Below are positions 50,813 to 58,691 of a stretch of DNA of 64,000 nt, one piece after another. Source of the DNA: Aequorivita aurantiaca. Its GTDB lineage: Bacteria; Bacteroidota; Bacteroidia; Flavobacteriales; Flavobacteriaceae. The stretch lies in NCBI RefSeq assembly GCF_030410135.1, contig NZ_JAUGQQ010000002.1:62001-126000 (forward strand), read 5' to 3'. The first letter of the stretch is position 1. Each line of letters begins with the position of its first letter. The notes beneath the pieces were generated by a model, which saw only the letters and a list, made by a program, of their open reading frames with translations, was not told the origin of the DNA and made no database searches. The position numbers were made by a program, and so were the translations under genes.

Positions 50813-53731
50813 TCAAAAGTCGATAGCTTCATAAATGGCTTTTTGAATTTTGCTGCGTAGGTCGCTTCTAATTAATTTGCGATTTTCCGCATCGGGAAAA
50901 GTTCGGTTTGATAAAAATACATAAACAATTTCCTCCTCCGGGTCTGCCCAAGCGAAGGTTCCAGTAAAACCGCTATGTCCAAAACTACTCATGGAAACGC
51001 AGCCGCATGTGGGGCCCGAATTGCCCAATTGTGGCTTGTCAAAACCCACGCCCCGCCTCACGTTTTTATTGCAGTAATAACAATTGTTGAAATCGTCCAT
51101 AATGTTAGGATTAAAATAGCGTTTGCCGCCATAAAAACCCTTCCAAAGGAACATCTGCATTATTTTGGCAACATCATTGGAATTGCTGAACAAGCCCGCA
51201 TGGCCACTCGCTCCCCCCAGCATTGCTGCGCCCTGATCGTGCACATAGCCTTGTACCTTCTGTTTTCTGAAAAGATTGTCCTGCTCTGTTGGAGGTATGT
51301 TTTCTTTTGAAAATTTTTCTAAAGGATGGTACATCGTGAAGTTTGCACCCAACGATTCATATAGATTTTCCTGTACGATAAGTTCCAAAGGTTTGCCGAA
51401 TTTCCGCTCCAAATACTCCTTTAAAATATAATATGGCAAATCGCTATACTTATACTCTAGTTTTGAATTCAATTCACTATCGCGGATTTCGCTATAAATT
51501 GTATCAATGTAGTCCCGTCGCATATATAAATTTTCAGCTACTTGAACATTGAAATCCTTGCCGGGAACATCGGAATAATATTCCGATGAAACCCCTGTTT
51601 TAGCGTCGTTAAATGTATATCTATAAAAAGGAATCCAAGCTTTAAAACGTGCGTAATGGGAAAGCATTTGTTTTAAGGTAACATCAGCCTTATTTGAATT
51701 TCTATATTCCGGAAGCATTTCCGAAAGTTTGGTGTTCAGACTTAACTCTTTTTTATCCACCAGTTCCATCACAATGGGAAGACTTGCCAAAATTTTTGTC
51801 AATGAAGCCAAATCATAAACTGTGGAATCGCGCACAGCAATTTGTTTATCGTATTCGTGGTGCCCAAAGTTTTTTTGATAAATAATCTTACCCTTGCGAG
51901 CAACTAAAACCTGTGCGCCGGGATACATTCCGTCCTTGATTCCCGAAATAGCTAGGGAATCAATTTTTCTTAATTTGTAGCTATTTACACCCACACTTTC
52001 CGGCGTTCCGTATTGCAACCTTCGCAGGGATTTGGTCTGTAAAAAAGTGTTCAAAGGAAAATCCTCTCCCAGTGATACCGGCAATTTACCTTTAGCTTCC
52101 CGCGCTCCAAAAATTAATTGTGCCGAAAGTTGCTGTGATATTTTACTGTTTTGATAGGACATTATCACGCCTTCAAAATTGGCTGTGCTCTTTAAATCCA
52201 ACATTGCATACGGCCTTGCAAAAACATTTAAAATAACCGTATTGGTCCGAGCAATTTCATAAAGCCAAACGAGTTCATTTTCGGTGAATTGAAATGGTTT
52301 CCACGGGTTATCATTGTTTTTATGAAAGCCGATAATAACGTAATTATATTCCTTCAGCTTTTGAATATATTCATCCAAGCTGTTGGCGACAACCCAATCT
52401 ACGCTGCCATATTTTTTCAGTTCATTTAAGAATATTTGTCCGGAATCATCGCCAAAATTAATGTATGCAATCTTTTTCTTTTGAAGATCCTTTATGGGAA
52501 GAATGGCGCGGTTATTCTTAAGCACCGTTAACGCATGGTCCATTGCCTCCTCGTAGAGCGCATCGTCCATAACTGAATTGAGATCGTCACCCAAATAGGC
52601 CATTTTCACCGGCTTATAATAGTTCAGTCCAACCTTGTATTTCGCATACAGAATTTTCTTGACGGAATAAGCCAAGCGCTTCTCGGTTAAGGTTTCTTCG
52701 TTGTAAGCATTGATAAGAAATGTGATTGCTTTCGGCACATCTTCCGAAATTAAAAGAACGTCGTTTCCGGCCAAAAAAGCTGCCAACTCAATCTCACCGG
52801 GCTTTTTGTAATTTGACGCTCCTTTCATATTGAGGGCGTCCGTAAATATAAGGCCGTGGAAACCCATTTCTTTTTTCAGAAGATCGGTAATTACCTTGGA
52901 TGAAAGAGAGGATGGATAATTCATTTGAGGTTCCAAAGCCGGAACATTTAAATGGGCCACCATTACACTGCTTAAGCCTTCACTAATAAGCTTTTTATAA
53001 GGATACAATTCCAATGTATCCAATCTTTCCCTTGAAAAATCAATAGTTGGCAAGGTTTTATGGCTATCTGCATCGGTATCGCCGTGACCGGGAAAATGTT
53101 TTGCACTTCCCAAAACACCGGCGCTTTGCATTCCTTTCATAAATGCCAACGCTTTTTGTGTTACATTTTCTCTGTCCTCACCAAAGGACCGGTTTCCGAT
53201 AATGGGATTTTTTGGGTTCGTATTTATATCGACAACCGGGGCAAAGTTAATGTGCACGCCCAATCGCTTGGATTGTTCCCCAATTCTTTTACCGATTTTT
53301 TCTACAATTTTGTTATCGGTAATGGCGCCCAAGGTCATATTCCACGGGAAGGCATATGTGGAATCAAGGCGCATGGCGAGGCCCCATTCGGCGTCCATTC
53401 CAATCATTAAAGGAACTTTGGCCAAGGCTTGAAATTCATTGTTTAGTTTGGCTTGGCGAACCGGACCACCTTTCGAAAAAATAACACCACCTAAGTGATA
53501 ATTCGTTATTAAGTCCTTTATTTTATCTGTTTTAGCCTTAGGGTCACTACTGAAAATATCGGCCATAAATAGCTGGCCAATTTTCTCTTCCAAGGTCATG
53601 TTGCTGTAAATGCTATCCACCCAATTCCTTTGGTTTTGGAAATCATTTTTAAGAATGAGCGGATTATTTTCCTGGGCAGTTGCTGGGAAATATATAGATA
53701 TGAAAATACAGATTAACAGAAATTTCTTCAT
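50813..53731 (-). CDS. Glycoside hydrolase family 3 / serine beta-lactamase-like fusion
   Basis: The ATG at 53731 gives 972 residues with a signal peptide (MKKFLLICIFISIYFPATAQ). Residues about 30-375 are a GH3 domain of the NagZ type: KHFPGHGDTDADSHKTLPTI with the catalytic His/Asp loop and LIFTDALNMKGASNY with the nucleophile Asp. A GH3 C-terminal domain follows (about 400-570). The last part (about 590-970) is beta-lactamase/transpeptidase-like, with S-x-x-K in DLASLTKILAS and HSGFTGTFAW near the end. It would act on peptidoglycan fragments in the periplasm, releasing GlcNAc and cutting peptides or amides. Confidence 0.9.
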   Translation of the reverse strand: MKKFLLICIFISIYFPATAQENNPLILKNDFQNQRNWVDSIYSNMTLEEKIGQLFMADIFSSDPKAKTDKIKDLITNYHLGGVIFSKGGPVRQAKLNNEFQALAKVPLMIGMDAEWGLAMRLDSTYAFPWNMTLGAITDNKIVEKIGKRIGEQSKRLGVHINFAPVVDINTNPKNPIIGNRSFGEDRENVTQKALAFMKGMQSAGVLGSAKHFPGHGDTDADSHKTLPTIDFSRERLDTLELYPYKKLISEGLSSVMVAHLNVPALEPQMNYPSSLSSKVITDLLKKEMGFHGLIFTDALNMKGASNYKKPGEIELAAFLAGNDVLLISEDVPKAITFLINAYNEETLTEKRLAYSVKKILYAKYKVGLNYYKPVKMAYLGDDLNSVMDDALYEEAMDHALTVLKNNRAILPIKDLQKKKIAYINFGDDSGQIFLNELKKYGSVDWVVANSLDEYIQKLKEYNYVIIGFHKNNDNPWKPFQFTENELVWLYEIARTNTVILNVFARPYAMLDLKSTANFEGVIMSYQNSKISQQLSAQLIFGAREAKGKLPVSLGEDFPLNTFLQTKSLRRLQYGTPESVGVNSYKLRKIDSLAISGIKDGMYPGAQVLVARKGKIIYQKNFGHHEYDKQIAVRDSTVYDLASLTKILASLPIVMELVDKKELSLNTKLSEMLPEYRNSNKADVTLKQMLSHYARFKAWIPFYRYTFNDAKTGVSSEYYSDVPGKDFNVQVAENLYMRRDYIDTIYSEIRDSELNSKLEYKYSDLPYYILKEYLERKFGKPLELIVQENLYESLGANFTMYHPLEKFSKENIPPTEQDNLFRKQKVQGYVHDQGAAMLGGASGHAGLFSNSNDVAKIMQMFLWKGFYGGKRYFNPNIMDDFNNCYYCNKNVRRGVGFDKPQLGNSGPTCGCVSMSSFGHSGFTGTFAWADPEEEIVYVFLSNRTFPDAENRKLIRSDLRSKIQKAIYEAIDF

Positions 53732-53747
53732 AGCATTTGAAAAGGGA

Positions 53748-54233
53748 TTATGATAAAAAACGATTATGCCAACTGTCCGTGGCCGGAACTTCCCAATTTT
53801 CAAGATATTCTGCTTTTGTATTTACAAGATTATTAAAGACAACGGTATTTTTTGAAACTGATTTTTCCTTTGCCATTTTTCGGAAATCGGCTAAGGGTTT
53901 GTAGGCAATATATTCGCCCGAGTAGAATGTAACATTCATTTTATCGAGCAGATCTACATCAAATTTTTCCTGTAACGATTGAATAAAATGGACGGAAGCA
54001 TCAATACTGCAGCCAGATGCAGAAGCATTAGCCTGATTGAGGCCAATGACTATAAACCGATTGTATTTAATTTCAAACGCTGCTTCCAATTCGGCGCCGT
54101 GGGCGGTCCATTTTGTAAGGAAATCTTTTGTTAGTTCAATAATTTCGGCAACTTCGCGGTCGCTAAACTTTCTATTAGCCTGATAAATCCACACTCTTGA
54201 ATCATCCGGCAGGTTTTTAAAATCTGTCAACAT
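53748..54233 (-). CDS. Conserved hypothetical protein of Bacteroidetes
   Basis: The 161-residue soluble protein has no signal peptide and a compact alpha/beta pattern (RVWIYQANRKFSDREVAEII, FLTKWTAHGAELEAAFEIKY, NRFIVIGLNQANASASGCSI, VHFIQSLQEKFDVDLLDKMN). Proteins of this type are sometimes labelled ABC transporter ATPase, but no Walker A, Walker B or LSGGQ motif is present. The conserved WTAHG and SGCSIDASV segments suggest a small ligand or metal site. It lies three bases after the CCG-domain gene and 16 before the GH3 gene. Confidence 0.75.
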   Translation of the reverse strand: MLTDFKNLPDDSRVWIYQANRKFSDREVAEIIELTKDFLTKWTAHGAELEAAFEIKYNRFIVIGLNQANASASGCSIDASVHFIQSLQEKFDVDLLDKMNVTFYSGEYIAYKPLADFRKMAKEKSVSKNTVVFNNLVNTKAEYLENWEVPATDSWHNRFLS

Positions 54234-54236
54234 TAT

Positions 54237-55028
54237 TTATAAATCTTCTGCATTTGCAATCATTTCCGCAACGTCCAAAACTTGAACATTGTCTTCAGCG
54301 TTTTTGGCTTTTACGCCATCATTCATCATTACCATACAGAACGGACAACCGGTAGCAATTATTTCAGAGGAAGTCTCCATTGCCTGTTCCGTTCTCAGTA
54401 CATTTACGTCCTTATTTCCTGGTTCTGGTTCCTTAAACATTTGAGCGCCACCTGCGCCACAGCACATTCCGTGCCTTTTGTTCCGCTTCATCTCTACCAA
54501 TTCCACTTCCAATTTTTCCAATAGATTTCGTGGTGCCTCATATTCGCCATTTGCCCTTCCTAAATAACATGGATCGTGAAAGGTTATTTTTTTTCCCTTG
54601 AATTTCCCGCCTTCCACTTTAAGTTTTCCTTCATTGAGCAAGGTTTTGAGAAATTGGGTGTGGTGCATAATTTCATAAGTGCCGCCCAGTCCAGGGTATT
54701 CGTTCTTTATGGTGTTGAAGCAGTGGGGACAGGCTGTTACAATTTTTGTTATTCCATAACCATTGAGTACTTCTATATTGGTCATTGCCTGCATCTGGAA
54801 TAGGAATTCATTGCCCGCTCTTTTGGCGGGATCTCCGGTGCAACTTTCCTCGGTTCCCAAAACGGCGAAATCTATATTTGCCTTGTGGAGTAACTTTACA
54901 AATGCCTTGGTTATCTTTTTTGCTCGGTCGTCAAAACTCCCAGCACATCCTACCCAAAACAATACCTCTGGTTGTTTGCCTTGGGCCATATATTCAGCCA
55001 TTGTTGGGACCTTTAGTGCTTCACTCAT
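54237..55028 (-). CDS. CCG-domain Fe-S protein (heterodisulfide-reductase-like)
   Basis: The 263-residue protein contains two cysteine-rich CCG domains: FWVGCAGSFDDRAKK with TACPHCFNTIKNEY, and TFHDPCYLGR with MCCGAGGAQMF and ATGCPFCMVMM. These bind Fe-S clusters as in HdrB, GlpC and LutA. The adjacent membrane ferredoxin gene (upstream on the same strand) likely encodes its electron partner, so the pair could move electrons between a cytoplasmic donor and the quinone pool. Confidence 0.88.
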   Translation of the reverse strand: MSEALKVPTMAEYMAQGKQPEVLFWVGCAGSFDDRAKKITKAFVKLLHKANIDFAVLGTEESCTGDPAKRAGNEFLFQMQAMTNIEVLNGYGITKIVTACPHCFNTIKNEYPGLGGTYEIMHHTQFLKTLLNEGKLKVEGGKFKGKKITFHDPCYLGRANGEYEAPRNLLEKLEVELVEMKRNKRHGMCCGAGGAQMFKEPEPGNKDVNVLRTEQAMETSSEIIATGCPFCMVMMNDGVKAKNAEDNVQVLDVAEMIANAEDL

Positions 55029-55096
55029 GATTTATTTGTTAGTTGTTAATGGGTTTATGTCCACCATTAACGCTTATTTGTTAACTGCAGACAGTT

Positions 55097-56428
55097 TCAA
55101 TTTTCATTTTTCCAATTCAACCGATCCATTTGATTATAAGGCCAGGGAGCTCCGTTATTTTCAATATTTGTCATTGCAACATTAAGTTCCATCGGGGCTG
55201 CGGATTGCTCCATAACTAAATATTGGCGCATGTCCATGATTATGCTCAAAGGATCAATGCTTACGGGACAAACTTGAACGCATGCGTTGCAGGTAGTGCA
55301 AGCCCAAAGCTCTTCCCGAGTAATATAATCATCCAACAATTGTTTTCCGTCCGGCTTGAATTCTCCATTCTTATTGATGTTTTTCCCGATTTCCTCCAAT
55401 CGGTCGCGGGTATCCATCATTATTTTTCGGGGCGATAATTTTTTACCTGTGTTGTTTGCAGGGCATTCATCGGTACAACGTCCGCATTCTGTGCAAGTGT
55501 ATGCGTTTAAAAGTTGAATTCTATTTAAATCCATTACATCACTTGCTCCGAATTTTGCAGGGGTCTCAGTGGTGCCTTCTGCCGGCGCCGCGAATGGATC
55601 AATGTTTGGATCCATCATCATTTTTACTTCGTTGGTAACGGATTGCAAGTTTTTGAATTTTCCTTTGGGCACTACTTTTCCGAAGTAAACATTTGGAAAA
55701 GCCAGGATAATATGAAGGTGTTTGGAGAAATATAAATAATTAAGGAAAACCAAAATTCCCAATATGTGCAACCACCATGCGCCACGCTCAATGGCAATTA
55801 ATGTTGCTTCAGAAAGACCGCTCATAAAAGGCACGATAAATTTGCTAATTGGGTAAGCTCCGGCCTGCACATAATGGGGAGAACCTAATGCTTGCAGGGA
55901 TTGGTCCGCGGCATTCATAGTTAGAAAAAGCACCATCAATACCATTTCAAAATAGAGAATTAAATTGGCATCATTCTTTGGCCATCCTTTCATTTCATTT
56001 GCCCAAAACCTTCTTAATTTTTGAATGTTCCGTCGTGTCCAAAAAAGAATAACCCCTACCAATACTAAAAACGCCAATATTTCAAAAGAGCCAATCAAAA
56101 AATTATATAGCCCCGTCGGCAAAAATGTGGAAAGAACACGATGGGTTCCGAAAATTCCATCAATTATAATCTCAAGTACTTCAATATTTATAATTATAAA
56201 ACCTACATACACAAAAAAGTGAAGCAATCCGGGAATGGGTCTAACAACCATTTTTGACTGGCCCAGAGCAATACGCACTACATTGCCCCATCTTTGTGCC
56301 GTGTGGTCCGAAGCATCTACGGCCAACCCCAATTTTATGTTTCGGATTATTTTACGAATGTTGAGCGTAAAATATCCTATTCCCGCCACAAGGGCTATGG
56401 TGAAGAGTATATTCGGAAGATATTGCAT
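55097..56428 (-). CDS. Membrane-bound 4Fe-4S protein (HdrE/NarI-like fusion)
   Basis: The 443-residue protein has about six membrane helices in its first 240 residues, in the style of NarI/HdrE (LLHFFVYVGFIIINIEVLEI, FLVLVGVILFW, VLMVLFLTMNA). A cytoplasmic domain follows with two 4Fe-4S motifs, CTECGRCTDECPANN and CTTCNACVQVCPVSID. It probably transfers electrons between quinol and the neighbouring CCG protein. It starts three bases after the MlaD-like gene stop. Confidence 0.87.
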   Translation of the reverse strand: MQYLPNILFTIALVAGIGYFTLNIRKIIRNIKLGLAVDASDHTAQRWGNVVRIALGQSKMVVRPIPGLLHFFVYVGFIIINIEVLEIIIDGIFGTHRVLSTFLPTGLYNFLIGSFEILAFLVLVGVILFWTRRNIQKLRRFWANEMKGWPKNDANLILYFEMVLMVLFLTMNAADQSLQALGSPHYVQAGAYPISKFIVPFMSGLSEATLIAIERGAWWLHILGILVFLNYLYFSKHLHIILAFPNVYFGKVVPKGKFKNLQSVTNEVKMMMDPNIDPFAAPAEGTTETPAKFGASDVMDLNRIQLLNAYTCTECGRCTDECPANNTGKKLSPRKIMMDTRDRLEEIGKNINKNGEFKPDGKQLLDDYITREELWACTTCNACVQVCPVSIDPLSIIMDMRQYLVMEQSAAPMELNVAMTNIENNGAPWPYNQMDRLNWKNEN

Positions 56429-56431
56429 GGC

Positions 56432-57382
56432 TTATTCGTCTGGATTGTCCGGGGTTTCGTATTCCTTCTGTTTTCTGCCGAACACTGAAATGTGAACGTA
56501 GCGTTTTGGATTAAGTTTTATATCCTGTAAAAGTTGTTCAAGCTGCCTGGTGGCCCCTTCAAGATTTTCATACAGTTTATCATCCTTTAAGAGCTTTCCG
56601 ATGGAGCCTTCACCGTTATCAACACCAGAAACAATCTTGTCCATTTTATCCACCACGTTTTGCAAATCGGTAACTAATTTGCCTGTTTCCAGCTGGGCCA
56701 ATGAATCGGTTAACTTAGATAGATTGCTTGCCGTTTTATCCAGATTAGTAAAGGTGTTGTCCAGTTTTCCGGAATTGTCGGAAAGAATAGTATTCAGATT
56801 CGCTGAAACGCCCGAGAAGGAATTCAAGGTATTATTTAGGTTTTCAATCGCCTCCTTTAGGTTTTGACGGGTCCGCTCGTCAAAAATGGCATTTACGTTC
56901 AGCAAAAGTGTATCAACGGTAGCCAATGTGTTGTTCACTTTTTTCTCCAGAGGGCCCAGTGCCTTGGTTACGGCAGTCAACATGCCATCCTCAACATCAC
57001 CGCGCAGGGTGTCACCACTTTTCGCAATACTGCTTGCATCATAAACCGGATAGATAGCGAGGTTTTTTCCTCCTAAAAGTCCTGAACTATAAATTCTTAC
57101 AATGCTATTTCTGGAAAAATCAAAATCTCTTTCAACTGTAAATTTAACTACCAGCCCTCCCTTTGAATTCGCAAATGAAATATTTTGGACTTTACCAACG
57201 GTAAGACCATTTATGGTCACGGGTGCGGCTTGTGCCAAACCTTCCACATTGTCATATTTCACATAAAATTCTCGATTTTTGTCGAGAAGATTGGTGCCTT
57301 TTAAAAAACTATAGCCAAATATCAATAACAAAATGGCGCCGATGGCAAGGATTCCGGTTTTTACTTCTTTGGATAGTCTCAA
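56432..57382 (-). CDS. MlaD/MCE family lipid-transport protein
   Basis: The 316-residue protein has one N-terminal membrane helix (about 9-27, GILAIGAILLLIFGYSFLKG) and an MCE domain (about 38-115, FYVKYDNVEGLAQAAPVTIN, GLTVGKVQNISF). A long helical region that could extend into a needle or coiled coil follows (SANLNTILSDNSGKLDNTFT and similar repeats). MCE proteins carry phospholipids between membranes in Gram-negative bacteria. It follows the amidase gene on the same strand by 54 bases. Confidence 0.9.
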   Translation of the reverse strand: MRLSKEVKTGILAIGAILLLIFGYSFLKGTNLLDKNREFYVKYDNVEGLAQAAPVTINGLTVGKVQNISFANSKGGLVVKFTVERDFDFSRNSIVRIYSSGLLGGKNLAIYPVYDASSIAKSGDTLRGDVEDGMLTAVTKALGPLEKKVNNTLATVDTLLLNVNAIFDERTRQNLKEAIENLNNTLNSFSGVSANLNTILSDNSGKLDNTFTNLDKTASNLSKLTDSLAQLETGKLVTDLQNVVDKMDKIVSGVDNGEGSIGKLLKDDKLYENLEGATRQLEQLLQDIKLNPKRYVHISVFGRKQKEYETPDNPDE

Positions 57383-57436
57383 GTGTGCAATTTTAGAATT
57401 TAGACAAATTTAAGCGATAAATATAAAGAAAGCACG

Positions 57437-58561
57437 CTAATTGGCTTTCGATTTTAACACTTCTTGCACATTAACCTTTTTTCCATTTTTATACGCAACA
57501 ATGTATGCAGAGGGAAAACCTTTTTGTTGTACAAAGGTTTTCATTACCTGTATTTTGTTATAATCTGAGGTGTCGCCATAATAGTATTTGTAGAGCCCAT
57601 CCTCCTTTGTTCGCACTACATCCTTGAGGCCCTTAAAGTTACTGGCCTTGGTGTCCAATTTTTTACTTGTAGCAGCCAACTGTACTTTAAAATGTATGCC
57701 TTCATATATTTCCTCTTTCGTAGTTTCTATAACCTTTTCGACTTCCAATTCCTTTACCTCGGGATCTTTGACTACCTTATCATTTACTACCGAAATACTG
57801 TTTATGTAAGATTTTATGGCATTGCCGATTTCACGTGCCATTTCCGCCTGGCCTTTTGCGGAATTCAAATATGCGCCTTCCTTTTTATTGGTAAGAAACC
57901 CAGTTTCAATCAATACACTGGGCATATACGTGTTGTGGAGCACCCAAAATCCAGCCTGTTTAACGCTGCGGTCATTTTGTTTAAGATTGTTCACAATATT
58001 GTTTTGCACCAAACTCGCCAAAAGAATGCTTTGGTCCAAATATTCCTCTTGCATCAATACCATTCCTATTAAGGATTCGGGCGCATTTGGATCGAATCCG
58101 CCGTATTTTTCTTGATAATTTTCTTCTAAATATATTACTTCGTTTTCCTTTTTGGCGACTTCAAAGTTTGCTTGACTTTTGTGCAATCCGAGCACGAAGG
58201 TTTCAGTGCCAAAAGCATTACTGCTGTGGGCGTTGCAGTGTACCGAAACAAAAAGATCTGCATCCGCCCTATTGGCGATTGCGGCCCGTTCGCGCAATTC
58301 AATAAACACATCACTTTTGCGGGTATAAATCACCCTCACATTCGGAAGCTTTTCAAGCTCCGCCCCCACTTTAAGCACAATATTAAGGGAAATCTCAGAT
58401 TCCTTATAGCCATTGCCTTTGTTGCCATGGTCGTGGCCACCGTGGCCCGCGTCCAAAACCACCACGAATGGTTTTATGGGATTTTCAGCAGCTTTTACGG
58501 CCAAGGAAAAAAATGAAAAGCTTATAAATAGTACGAAAGAAGAAAAAAATTTCGTTTTCAT
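57437..58561 (-). CDS. N-acetylmuramoyl-L-alanine amidase (Amidase_3) with SPOR-like end
   Basis: The 374-residue protein has a signal peptide (to about residue 24) and an Amidase_3 domain (about 30-260). Zinc and catalytic residues are VVLDAGHGGHDHGNKG, the EVAKKENEVIYLEE region, SVHCNAHSSNAFG and VLIETGFLTNKKEGAYL. The C-terminal part (about 290-374, HFKVQLAATSKKLDTKASNF, YKYYYGDTSDYNKIQ) resembles a SPOR-type domain that targets division-site peptidoglycan. It cuts the amide bond between muramic acid and the stem peptide. It is divergent from lptD. Confidence 0.92.
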   Translation of the reverse strand: MKTKFFSSFVLFISFSFFSLAVKAAENPIKPFVVVLDAGHGGHDHGNKGNGYKESEISLNIVLKVGAELEKLPNVRVIYTRKSDVFIELRERAAIANRADADLFVSVHCNAHSSNAFGTETFVLGLHKSQANFEVAKKENEVIYLEENYQEKYGGFDPNAPESLIGMVLMQEEYLDQSILLASLVQNNIVNNLKQNDRSVKQAGFWVLHNTYMPSVLIETGFLTNKKEGAYLNSAKGQAEMAREIGNAIKSYINSISVVNDKVVKDPEVKELEVEKVIETTKEEIYEGIHFKVQLAATSKKLDTKASNFKGLKDVVRTKEDGLYKYYYGDTSDYNKIQVMKTFVQQKGFPSAYIVAYKNGKKVNVQEVLKSKAN

Positions 58562-58635
58562 ATACCTGTTAACGTTGGATAAAATTTGATATTTTAAAAA
58601 AATGATTTAAAAAAACGTACCCAAAAAAATATGTT

Positions 58636-58643
58636 TATTTTTG
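58636..58643 (+). promoter_or_regulatory. -7 element of the lptD promoter
   Basis: TAttTTTG is a perfect -7 box. Because it overlaps the most upstream in-frame TTG (58641), that codon cannot be the lptD start. No clear -33 element is visible. Confidence 0.5.
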
Positions 58644-58691
58644 ACCGTTTCAATTATTGAGCCAAATCTACAAAATAATAGCATCAGCGCA

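Noticed and set aside
53748-54233. Possible label as ABC transporter ATPase
   Set aside because: No Walker A, Walker B or signature motif is present; the name seems to be an inherited misannotation.
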